From: Chitinophagales bacterium
Lineage (GTDB): Bacteria > Bacteroidota > Bacteroidia > Chitinophagales > CAIOSU01
Direction of reading: 5' to 3'
Length of the DNA stretch: 64,000 nt
NCBI GenBank assembly: GCA_026003335.1
Contig: BPHB01000001.1
Span: forward strand, 1,634,591 to 1,698,590
Every line of letters starts with the position of its first letter. The first letter of the stretch is position 1. Positions 47,364 through 55,815 of this stretch are shown here, piece by piece. The notes beneath the pieces are model-generated. The model saw only the letters and a program-made list of their open reading frames with translations. It made no database searches and had not been told where the DNA came from. The translations under genes and the position numbers were made by a program.

Positions 47364-48575
47364 ATGAAAAAGTTGAACCTTCCCTTTATTTTTTCAGCAA
47401 TTATTTTGATTGTATCTGCAGAGGCCTACGCCCAGGCCGGAGGCGGTGGACTGAGAAATGAATATCCCGTTACCACATCGGTTCCTTTCCTGCGCATACC
47501 GCCTGATGCACGTTCCGGTGGAATGGGAGATGTAGGACTGGCTACTTCCGCTGATGCCAACGCCATGTTTCATAACCAGGCGAAGCTGGCTTTTGCCCAT
47601 AAACCGTTGGGATTCTCCATCAATTTCGTTCCCTGGCTGCGAGCCCTGGTAAACGACATTTACCTGGGACAGATTACCGGCTACTTTAAACCAGATGAGC
47701 TCCAGGCAGTAGGCCTCTCCATGAGATACTTTTCTTTGGGAGAAATTCAATTCACCAACCTGCAGGGAGAAAACACGGGGCAGTTTACCCCGCATGAATT
47801 TACCGTAGAAGCCGCCTACGCCCGCCAACTGGTAAAGATTAAAAAAGGGGGAGGCTTCGGTGCATCTCTCGGGTTGCGTTTCATTTATTCTAATCTGGCT
47901 GCTGGCCAGGAGGTTTCGTCCGGAGTGGTCGTAGAACCCGGAATGACCGGAGCAGCAGATGTAGGCTTTGCTTACAATCAGGACTTCAAGGTAGGTCGCT
48001 TTAAGACCAACCTTGCTCTAGGACTTACCTTTACCAACATTGGAGGAAAAATCACCTACACGCAGTCATCCGAAAAAGATTTCATACCAATGAATTTTGG
48101 CCTGGGCTTCCGCTACGAATTCAATATAGATGACCATAATCAGATTAATATAGCTGCAGATGTCAATAAACTGCTGGTTCCCACACCCGATACCACAGAC
48201 GCGGATGGCAACGGCATTCTGGATTACCGTGAAGTGTCGGTAGCCTCTGCTTTTTTCACCTCCTGGGCCGATGCTCCGGGTGGCGCTGCAGAAGAGTTTC
48301 GTGAAGTAATGTGGTCCACGGGCCTGGAATACTGGTATAACCAGATGTTTGCCGTGCGTGCCGGATACTTTCACGAAAACAAAACGAAAGGCAATCGTCA
48401 TTTTTTCACCGCGGGGCTGGGGCTTCGGTTCAGCGTTTTCGGTATAGATTTTTCCTATCTGATTCCCACTTCATCCCAGAGACAGCCCCTGGACAATACC
48501 ATGCGGTTTTCGTTGCTGTTCCAGTTTGACAACATCAAGCGGAAACCTGAAGCCCAACCTACCAGCTCACCGTAA
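47364..48575 (+). CDS. porV: T9SS outer-membrane channel/shuttle protein PorV
   Basis: PorV (LptO) is a FadL-like 14-strand barrel that carries cargo from the SprA translocon to the PorU attachment complex. The 403 residues show a signal peptide ending AYAQ, and the family signature SVPFLRIPPDARSGGMGDVG soon after. Barrel strands fill the rest, and a Thr/Ser/Pro-rich tail follows NTMRFSLLFQFDNI. It is translated from the same transcript as porU (16-nt spacing). A bulged hairpin past the stop (48622-48644, then CTTTTA) may end the operon. Confidence 0.95.
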   Translation: MKKLNLPFIFSAIILIVSAEAYAQAGGGGLRNEYPVTTSVPFLRIPPDARSGGMGDVGLATSADANAMFHNQAKLAFAHKPLGFSINFVPWLRALVNDIYLGQITGYFKPDELQAVGLSMRYFSLGEIQFTNLQGENTGQFTPHEFTVEAAYARQLVKIKKGGGFGASLGLRFIYSNLAAGQEVSSGVVVEPGMTGAADVGFAYNQDFKVGRFKTNLALGLTFTNIGGKITYTQSSEKDFIPMNFGLGFRYEFNIDDHNQINIAADVNKLLVPTPDTTDADGNGILDYREVSVASAFFTSWADAPGGAAEEFREVMWSTGLEYWYNQMFAVRAGYFHENKTKGNRHFFTAGLGLRFSVFGIDFSYLIPTSSQRQPLDNTMRFSLLFQFDNIKRKPEAQPTSSP

Positions 48576-48621
48576 AAAGTAAGCTCAACTTATTCAGCCG
48601 AACCTTTACCGTTCAGTTCAA

Positions 48622-48649
48622 GTTCCTCAGGAATTGAGGGGAACCTTTT
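48622..48649 (+). terminator. Possible terminator after porV
   Basis: GTTCCTCA (48622-48629) pairs with TGAG-GG-GAAC (48635-48644) with a two-base bulge, followed by CTTTTA. It is about 45 bases past the porV stop. The bulge and short T-tract make this a moderate call. Confidence 0.4.
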
Positions 48650-48711
48650 ATGATTATTTGGTATTTAGAATAATATCCTTTCACCAAAAATCTCACCAAA
48701 AATCTGCTTCT

Positions 48712-49086
48712 ATGAACGGCTCAACAGTTTCTTTGGTCGGCAGAGTGATGTTCTGCCTGCCGCTTGTATTATTTGGTTTCAATCATTTTGCAAATGCCCA
48801 GATGATGGCTCCGATGGTACCCATCCCCGGTGGTGTGATTTGGGTATATTTCACGGGGGCTGCATTGCTTGCCGCAGCTGTCAGCATCATCCTCAACAAG
48901 ATGACCAAGCTTTCGGGATTGTTGCTGGGCATCATGCTCATCGCGTTTGCGCTGGGCGTGCACCTGAAGGGCATGCTGGAAGCCACTGATGAGATGGCAA
49001 AAATGACTTTCTTCACAGGCATGATTAAAGATCTTGGCCTGGCCGGAGCTGCATTCTATATCTCCGGGAAGAATTGGGAAAGCTAA
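48712..49086 (+). CDS. Small DoxX-like membrane protein
   Basis: This 124-residue protein has four predicted membrane helices (for example GRVMFCLPLVLFGFNHF, VIWVYFTGAALLAAAVSIIL, LSGLLLGIMLIAFALGVHL and the final LGLAGAAFYISG), as in DoxX/DoxD and SURF4-like proteins. The GFNHF and GKNW elements fit that family. I chose Met at 48712; the frame is open from 48634 but the added codons contain an imperfect 13-bp direct repeat (TCACCAAAAATCT, copied in tandem at 48681-48705) and no signal. Its function is unknown; DoxX relatives are linked to oxidative stress and quinone chemistry. Confidence 0.75.
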   Translation: MNGSTVSLVGRVMFCLPLVLFGFNHFANAQMMAPMVPIPGGVIWVYFTGAALLAAAVSIILNKMTKLSGLLLGIMLIAFALGVHLKGMLEATDEMAKMTFFTGMIKDLGLAGAAFYISGKNWES

Positions 49087-49177
49087 ATCTTACTCGTAAA
49101 GAGACAGTTTATTATCTACCGCAGATACACGCGGATTCTATCTGCTTCTGCGCCCGTCTGCGCTATCAGCGGGATAT

Positions 49178-50674
49178 TTATGTATTGTCCAGCCTAAGTC
49201 CCCGCATAAAATCCACCGTCACCTGTATGTCGTCATACAGGTAGCGGTCTTTGTCGTGGAAGGGTACAATCTTGCGATATTGCGATTTGATTTCTTCTAT
49301 CAGCGGTGAGCTCTTAAGCGGCTTGCGCAAATCCAGCGCCTGCATCGCAGTGAGAAATTCTATCGCCAGTACCTTTTCAATGTTGTACACGATCTTGTAG
49401 CATTTCACGGCTGCATTCGCGCCCATGCTCACATGGTCTTCCTGTCCGTCAGAAGAGGTAATTGTGTCCACAGATGCAGGTGTGGCGAGCTGCTTGTTCA
49501 TACTCACAATGGCTGCGGCTGTGTATTGCGGAATCATCAGTCCGGAATTCAAGCCGGAATGTTCAATCAGGAAGGGTGGCAGGCCTCTCTTGCCGGAAAT
49601 AAGCTGAAACGTTCTGCGTTCGGAGATACTGGCAAGTTCTGACATGCCCATGCCCAGATAATCAATCGCCAATGCCAGCGGCTCGCCATGAAAATTTCCT
49701 CCGGAAAGGATTTTGTCTTCCTCCGGAAAAATCAAAGGATTATCGGTAACCGAATTGATTTCTGTTTCAAACACCTGCTCCACATGTTCTATCACCCCGC
49801 GCACTGCACCATGCACCTGCGGCACACAGCGGAAAGAATACGGATCCTGTATGTTGTGCTTGGGCTGCCGGGCTATTTCACTGCCCTTCAAGAATTCCAG
49901 CACGTTTTTCGCAGATTCCATCTGTCCTTTGAACGGACGCACCTTGTGCACCGCCTCGTGGAATGGCTCGCTCTGACAGTTGAATGCATCCACCGAAATG
50001 GCTGCCGTCAAATCAGCAAGTTGCACCACACGCTGCGACTCCAGAATGGACCAGCATCCCCAAGCGCTCATAAACTGCGTGCCGTTGATGAGGGCAAGAC
50101 CTTCCTTTGCTTTCAGCCTGAGCGGCTCCACTCCGGCTTTCCGCATTGCTTCCTCTGCCTTCATCAGCTCTCCCTTGTAGCGCACGCTGCCCCTGCCAAT
50201 TATCGGCAGCGCAAGATGCGCCAGCGGAGCTAAATCGCCTGATGCGCCCAGCGAGCCTGTGTCCCACACCACCGGATAGATTTGATGATTGAACAACTCA
50301 ATCAGCTTCTCCACTACCTCCGGGCGCACACCGGAATACCCGTGCACCAGCCCCTTCATTTTTAAAATCATCATGATTTTTACTACTTCCGGCATCACCT
50401 CACTGCCCATCCCGCAGGCATGCGAAAGCAGCAGGTTTTCCTGCAACTGCTCCAATTGGTCAGCGGGAATTTCCACATCACACAGTGAGCCGAAGCCGGT
50501 GTTGATGCCGTAGTAGCGCTTTCCCGGCTCCGCCATTTTCTTTTCCAGAAATGCCCGGCAGGCTTGCATTTTCTGACGCGCCTCATCTGCCAGTTTTAAA
50601 TAAAAGGTTTCATTGAGTACGCTGCGCAGTTCGTCCACTTTCAGGTAGCCCGTTGTGATGGAGTAGGTTTTCAT
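49178..50674 (-). CDS. hutH: Histidine ammonia-lyase
   Basis: This enzyme deaminates L-histidine to urocanate, the first step of histidine breakdown. The self-made MIO cofactor triad Ala144-Ser145-Gly146 lies in GSLGASGDLAPLAH, with YYGINTGFG and ALINGTQFM also conserved. From Met at 50674 the protein has 498 residues, the usual length; the frame is open to 50821 but that N-terminal stretch is hydrophobic and atypical. No hutU, hutI or hutG lies nearby, so the pathway must be completed elsewhere. Tyrosine or phenylalanine ammonia-lyases share the fold, so the substrate is inferred from overall similarity to HutH. Confidence 0.9.
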   Translation of the reverse strand: MKTYSITTGYLKVDELRSVLNETFYLKLADEARQKMQACRAFLEKKMAEPGKRYYGINTGFGSLCDVEIPADQLEQLQENLLLSHACGMGSEVMPEVVKIMMILKMKGLVHGYSGVRPEVVEKLIELFNHQIYPVVWDTGSLGASGDLAPLAHLALPIIGRGSVRYKGELMKAEEAMRKAGVEPLRLKAKEGLALINGTQFMSAWGCWSILESQRVVQLADLTAAISVDAFNCQSEPFHEAVHKVRPFKGQMESAKNVLEFLKGSEIARQPKHNIQDPYSFRCVPQVHGAVRGVIEHVEQVFETEINSVTDNPLIFPEEDKILSGGNFHGEPLALAIDYLGMGMSELASISERRTFQLISGKRGLPPFLIEHSGLNSGLMIPQYTAAAIVSMNKQLATPASVDTITSSDGQEDHVSMGANAAVKCYKIVYNIEKVLAIEFLTAMQALDLRKPLKSSPLIEEIKSQYRKIVPFHDKDRYLYDDIQVTVDFMRGLRLDNT

Positions 50675-50870
50675 ATTGGCTGAAAAATACACCTTTATCG
50701 GTAACATTCTACAAAAAGAATCCCTCGTTATTGGCAGACATTCCGCATTCAGAATTAAAACACAGATTACCACAAATATCAACAATGAACTATAAGCGCT
50801 TTGCAATCTATCTCTGAACACCTATGTTTATGAGGTTACTGATTGTGCATCTTTAAAAGTATTTTATTTT

Positions 50871-52310
50871 TTACCCCGAGATCAGTTGCGCCAGAATAGG
50901 CCCTGCCGGCTTTCCCTTCACCCAATAAGCAATGCCTTTTTCGAGCAATTGATTCCTTTTCTCATCCGTTTTTACCGACAGCCGCTGAATCGCAGATAAC
51001 AGCAGCACCTCCTCGGTAGTCAATGCCCGCTTTTTGCTGATGAATCTTTTTGTTGAGAGGATGGAGTACTTAAGCAGCTTTAAGAGTTTTAATTCATATT
51101 GAATAAGTATTTGCAGAATTCTCGCCCTAGTAACGACTTCAAAATCACGGTGTTTTTGGTGATGTGCCAACAACTTGTTAATCCATTCCATACTTTTGTG
51201 AAATTTTTTCTCTACAAAAAAGAGCGTTGCCATGTTCATGTGGATTACCAATGTGTTTTGCAGGTCAAGCAAGCCAAGATAAGAAGAGTAAGCATCCAGC
51301 AGTTTTCTTTCTATTTCCTCGCTGCTATCGCCTCTGCCTGTGTGTATTCTGGTTAAAATTTCATAGTTGATAAATAAATCAAACTTGAGTAGCGACAAAT
51401 TATGAGTATTGACTTTCAGCCCGTTTATCTTTTTAAATACATCTGCTGCTTTTACATATTCGCCCTGAAAGAAATAAGACCATAAAAGAAGATAATATCC
51501 CCGGAATAACTCCTCCCTGTTTTCAAGATGGTTGCCGGGAATTTTCTCCTGGTCATTGAGTATTTTCTGAAGGTAATGCCTGGCAGTTTTATAATCCTGA
51601 TTCATGTATGCAATGGAAATGAAGCTTTTCCAATACAAATGTTGCGCCCTTTTTGAGCGCAAGAGCGTGCTAAAGCGGTTCAGTTGTTTCAAAATATTCT
51701 TTGAAAATTGCTTTTTAATCCGGCTGTCTTCAGCAACCCCCAGCATCATAATCTGGTAGTTGATTTTATTGTTTAACTCCCGAAGGTCGATGATAATTCT
51801 TTGCTGCTCATTCATTTGCTTCTCCTCAGCGACACCCGCAAGGTTATCCCTGAAGTAACGCTCGGCATCGGTGCGGCTTCTTTCGTATTTGTTACGCACT
51901 TCGCACAAGTGAAGAAACAACGCGAATAATTCGTTTTCCCGAGCGAGTGCAATTGCCTTATCCAGAAACCTGACACTCTCACTGTACATTGCTTTTTGGA
52001 AAAGCACTTTTGACTTTTTCAGCAAGTCTATAACTTCATCTTCCGCAGATTTTTCAAGGTGATAATGTGCAAGATGACCGAGTAAATTTTTATATAGCAG
52101 ATGTTTGTAAAGATTCAACTGGTTTAATAACTGCCTGCTTTTTATTTTTCTCTTTATTTTTTTATCAGTAGGATCTTTGGTTTTTGCGATTATATCAAAT
52201 AGAATCATCTCCAGCTTTTGGTGAGAAAGCTCATATCTGGATGAATACAGCCTGAAAAATTTCTTTTCCGCGCTGGTGAGCGATTGTATGAGCTGGTACA
52301 GGGAATTCAT
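50871..52310 (-). CDS. Cytoplasmic helical-repeat protein, unknown
   Basis: This 479-residue protein has no signal peptide or recognised domain. It is Lys-, Leu- and Gln-rich and nearly all helical, resembling TPR-like solenoids (for example SESVRFLDKAIALARENELFALFLHLCEV). I chose Met at 52310 (MNSLYQLIQSLTSAEKKFFR), because that opening is repeated in similar Bacteroidota proteins; the frame is open to 52412. It resembles the protein encoded at 28695-30260 in size and helix layout. Function is unknown. Confidence 0.7.
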   Translation of the reverse strand: MNSLYQLIQSLTSAEKKFFRLYSSRYELSHQKLEMILFDIIAKTKDPTDKKIKRKIKSRQLLNQLNLYKHLLYKNLLGHLAHYHLEKSAEDEVIDLLKKSKVLFQKAMYSESVRFLDKAIALARENELFALFLHLCEVRNKYERSRTDAERYFRDNLAGVAEEKQMNEQQRIIIDLRELNNKINYQIMMLGVAEDSRIKKQFSKNILKQLNRFSTLLRSKRAQHLYWKSFISIAYMNQDYKTARHYLQKILNDQEKIPGNHLENREELFRGYYLLLWSYFFQGEYVKAADVFKKINGLKVNTHNLSLLKFDLFINYEILTRIHTGRGDSSEEIERKLLDAYSSYLGLLDLQNTLVIHMNMATLFFVEKKFHKSMEWINKLLAHHQKHRDFEVVTRARILQILIQYELKLLKLLKYSILSTKRFISKKRALTTEEVLLLSAIQRLSVKTDEKRNQLLEKGIAYWVKGKPAGPILAQLISG

Positions 52311-52632
52311 AGCGCTATATGGTTTTTCGCAAGCAGTTACGGATTTGTGCAGTTGAAAATAGTCATCAGACCTGAAACCGGCATTATGCTTAGGGCGATT
52401 CTTGGTAGTCAAAAAATAAATTTAACGTAAAAAAATTTTTAGCCATTGCCTGCAGATATAAGAAATGGTAATAATTGTAAGAAGGTTTAATCCTGTTCTG
52501 ACAACTTTTTTAAAAATTAAATAGCAGCCCTTTTTTAGTTAAATCGGCAAGGCACTTAGAATGGAAATTTGTGACAGCCCTTTTTAATTTCAACCTGCAT
52601 AGACCATGCAACCCTTTTAAGTCATCCCGCAT
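52311..52632. other. AT-rich divergent intergenic region
   Basis: This 322-base region separates the helical-repeat gene (reverse) from the S15-type hydrolase (forward). It holds two direct copies of CAGCCCTTTTT (52525-52535 and 52575-52585), spaced 50 bases apart, upstream of the hydrolase gene. They could be a regulatory site or chance. I see no gene here. Confidence 0.35.
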
Positions 52633-55600
52633 ATGCAAAACAAAATCCTTTTGTGTGCAATCATTCTGCTCTGTTTGAAAGACGTATTTGCTCAAATACC
52701 GGGAGCCACTATTTATCCGGGTAAGGTAAATATCAACGGCAACCTGGATATGCTCGATGAATTTTCCACCCGATACACTATACCGATTGAGATGCCAGAT
52801 GGCATCAAATTGATGACAGATATCACGTTACCGGAACTGCAGGACAGCCTGACCATTGTACTTCCTGACATAGGCATTCCGGGAATTGCCGGAGAGAGAA
52901 TCACCGTAGTGCAAAAAGGAGTGCAGGTTTTCTATTATGATTCGCTGAACGGGCAGCCTAATCCCAATCCCTATTCTATGCCGATGGTATTAACCCGCAC
53001 CCCATACGATAAAACAAATGACATAGCGGGAAGAATCTTCAGTCTTTTTGGTGCCGCTTATGTCCTGCAGGATATGCGCGGACGCTACAGCTCCGAAGGC
53101 GTTTATTTTCCCATGATGAGCGATAGCTGGAACAAAAATGCCTACCATAACTATATTAAGCATATTCTGGACTACACGCAAATGCAAGACCCGAAAAACG
53201 GCAACCGACATGAAGACGGGTATAACACCATTGAGTACCTTGTAAATCATCTTATTCGGCTATATGATGTTGATGGTAATGGTGTGAAGGATACCTTTAA
53301 AGTATGCAATGGAAGCTTAGGCATGTTCGGAGCATCTGCATTGGGAAATACGCAATATCAGGCGGCTGGCGCTCACCGAATTGATCCAATGGCGCCAGGA
53401 CTGAAAGCGCTCATGCCCATTGTCGCCACTAATGAACATTACCGTTACACCGGTTATCAGAATGGTGTTTTCCGTGAAAGAATCGTTACCGGCTGGCTGA
53501 AGGGACAGATTTTTGATGTGGAAGATGACCTCATTCCGATTGATTTCGACAGGCAAAACAACATTCACACTTCCGCAGATTATGATCTGCCGAAAGAGGT
53601 AACAGTTAACAACAGAACCAGGATGTATCAACCCAACAAGTTTGACGCCTCTACGCTTGCCATTGACCATTTCGTGAGAATGCGCTATCAAAATAACGAG
53701 GGGGAACTTGCTTTACCCGGATACTACCCTAATTCAGTAGGAAGAAGTCAAATGGACGCAAGCCATGCACCCGTTGACGAAAACGGGGAATCTGTAATGA
53801 AAGCAAAGATTGTAAATGGAGTGGCTGTTGATGTTCCCGACAGTGATCCGGATGGAATCCTGGGATTCGGGTCTACCCCTCGTCCGAATCTCAATTACAG
53901 CCGTTATACCAACATGGATGTCCCCTGCTATCACCTCACCGGGTGGTGGGATATTTTCATTGACGGGCAGATTGAAACATGGAGATTGATGAAGGAAAAC
54001 ATCAGTCCCAAAAATGCTGCACTGCAAAAATTAGTCATCGGACCGTGGGCGCACCAAACTGTCGGCAGTACCAAAACGGGTGATATGCAATACAAGGAAA
54101 ACGTGACCGACATCCTTGGATTCAATTTCGGGGATCTCAAGCATTTGGTCATTGAAGACGTTCTGAAATCCGAAGTCGTGGGGTGGTTCCGCTACACCCT
54201 AAACTATAATGACTATGCCAATACCGGGGTTCCGAAAGTGAAGTTACCAAAAAGCAACGTGTGGCAACCGATAGCAGGTGGTACTATCAAAGTGCGGGTA
54301 CCTGCTGAAGATTACAAGATACCCTTTAATACCCTGCTCAATTTCATCAACGGTACCCACGGACTAACCGGCTTGAAAGTCGATATTGACGTGGGCGGAC
54401 TTTTTACCACCATTGTATCCATTGATGTTCCCGCTCTTGGCACACCGATGCTGCCCGAATTGGCAGGTCAGGAGATCTCTGCAATCATTGATTCTATTAA
54501 CTTCTCCGGAGTTGCCAATGTGCGGTTTTATGTTATCGGTCCGATAGCGGATGGCATTGCTGCAAATGCCACTACAGGCAACTATTGGTTCCATTCCGAT
54601 ACCTTCCCTATCGTAAACAATATCCGCTGGACGGATATGTTTCTACACCAAAACGGGAAGCTGGACTATAGCCCGCCTTCTCAAGATGAAGGATATAGCA
54701 TTTACATTCATGACCCTGATGACCCGATTTATACCATCGGAGGCGCCAATATGATTGTGAACCTGCCGGATGGGCATAAAAGCACCGTGGTGAATAATGA
54801 AAAGAGTCAGGGGCAAATTAATCTGGCAGACCCGCGGTGGCGTTACACCACGATGGACAGACATGGAGTGGTGGCTTTTGAAACAGATGTGCTTACGGAC
54901 ACCCTGTGTGTGATCGGCTACCCTGAAGTAAAGCTTTATGCCAAGTCAAGTCCGGGAGGTCAGGTAAACGGACCTACTGACACCGATTTCTTTGTGCGCT
55001 TCCTAGACGTTTACCCCGATGGCAGGCAGTTCTTTGTGGTAGAAGGATGCGTAAATGCCAGGGCCAGGGATTATGCCAAAGCGCTTGCCGAAGCAGACGG
55101 GCTGGAAACGGCAGCCATTGATAATATTCCATTCACCAACATCGAAATTGGAAAGATTTACGAATATCATTTCCGATGTATGCCTATTGCATACACCTGG
55201 GGAGTTGGGCACCGGCTGAAAATTCTCATCAGCAGCAGCAACTACACCCGATATCAGGTCAATCCCAATCTACCCATAGAAGATGGCGACTTTTTCCGCA
55301 GGCAGCCGCTGGATGGGCAGAAATACATTTTCAACGGAGTGGAAATGAAGCCGCGAGTCGCAGTGCAGCGCATCGCACACTCTCTGCAATATCCAACCAG
55401 TATATCACTGCCGGTTTACAATAAAAATTATACGGGCGTGCCGGAAGTGGTGAAGCCGGCAAACGGCAGCCTGATGAGCGTGCTCGTTTATCCCAATCCT
55501 GCATCGGAAGCGGTTAATGTTTACATGAGTATGCCAGGTAGTTATGAACTGATAATGAGCAATGAAATAGGACTGAAAGTTCTCACGGCAACATTTGCCG

Positions 55601-55707
55601 ATGAGTATAATTTGGATATAACCCGCTATGAAAAAGGCATCTACCTCATCGAAGTGCGTAATACAAAAACGAACGAAAGGTGCACGAGTAAATTGGTGGT
55701 GCAGTAG
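52633..55707 (+). CDS. Secreted S15/CocE-type hydrolase, T9SS type A cargo
   Basis: This is an exported alpha/beta-hydrolase of the X-Pro dipeptidyl-peptidase (S15)/CocE-NonD group, which cleaves Xaa-Pro dipeptides, acyl esters or related amides. The catalytic triad is inferred as Ser235 (GMFGASALG), Asp440 (GWWDIFIDG) and His474 (GPWAHQT). A C-terminal jelly-roll domain of the family (about 740-940: YPEVKLYAKSSPGG ... DTDFFVRFLDVYPDG ... YEYHFRCMPIAYTW) follows. The last 80 residues are a type A sorting domain (VLVYPNPASEAVNVY ... GIYLIEVRN). A signal peptide (MQNKILLCAIILLCLKDVFAQ) begins it. The 1024 residues include an unusual insert between the two domains (about 555-690). The natural substrate is not known. 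Confidence 0.88.
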   Translation: MQNKILLCAIILLCLKDVFAQIPGATIYPGKVNINGNLDMLDEFSTRYTIPIEMPDGIKLMTDITLPELQDSLTIVLPDIGIPGIAGERITVVQKGVQVFYYDSLNGQPNPNPYSMPMVLTRTPYDKTNDIAGRIFSLFGAAYVLQDMRGRYSSEGVYFPMMSDSWNKNAYHNYIKHILDYTQMQDPKNGNRHEDGYNTIEYLVNHLIRLYDVDGNGVKDTFKVCNGSLGMFGASALGNTQYQAAGAHRIDPMAPGLKALMPIVATNEHYRYTGYQNGVFRERIVTGWLKGQIFDVEDDLIPIDFDRQNNIHTSADYDLPKEVTVNNRTRMYQPNKFDASTLAIDHFVRMRYQNNEGELALPGYYPNSVGRSQMDASHAPVDENGESVMKAKIVNGVAVDVPDSDPDGILGFGSTPRPNLNYSRYTNMDVPCYHLTGWWDIFIDGQIETWRLMKENISPKNAALQKLVIGPWAHQTVGSTKTGDMQYKENVTDILGFNFGDLKHLVIEDVLKSEVVGWFRYTLNYNDYANTGVPKVKLPKSNVWQPIAGGTIKVRVPAEDYKIPFNTLLNFINGTHGLTGLKVDIDVGGLFTTIVSIDVPALGTPMLPELAGQEISAIIDSINFSGVANVRFYVIGPIADGIAANATTGNYWFHSDTFPIVNNIRWTDMFLHQNGKLDYSPPSQDEGYSIYIHDPDDPIYTIGGANMIVNLPDGHKSTVVNNEKSQGQINLADPRWRYTTMDRHGVVAFETDVLTDTLCVIGYPEVKLYAKSSPGGQVNGPTDTDFFVRFLDVYPDGRQFFVVEGCVNARARDYAKALAEADGLETAAIDNIPFTNIEIGKIYEYHFRCMPIAYTWGVGHRLKILISSSNYTRYQVNPNLPIEDGDFFRRQPLDGQKYIFNGVEMKPRVAVQRIAHSLQYPTSISLPVYNKNYTGVPEVVKPANGSLMSVLVYPNPASEAVNVYMSMPGSYELIMSNEIGLKVLTATFADEYNLDITRYEKGIYLIEVRNTKTNERCTSKLVVQ

Positions 55708-55773
55708 ATAATTTTAACAAACTGAAAATATTGACGAGGCCATGCTCTGAACTATCGGGGATACCGAACAAAA

Positions 55774-55781
55774 TAAGTTTG
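55774..55781 (+). promoter_or_regulatory. Putative -7 promoter box
   Basis: The bases TAAGTTTG match TAnnTTTG exactly and end 34 bases before the start codon of the SBBP-like gene at 55816. Confidence 0.35.
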
Positions 55782-55815
55782 AATAACCAAATCATTGTCC
55801 AAAAATCAATAACTG

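Noticed and set aside
48681-48705. Imperfect tandem TCACCAAAAATCT copies upstream of the DoxX-like gene as a regulatory operator.
   Set aside because: Only two copies exist, with no dyad symmetry and no second site; chance duplication is enough.
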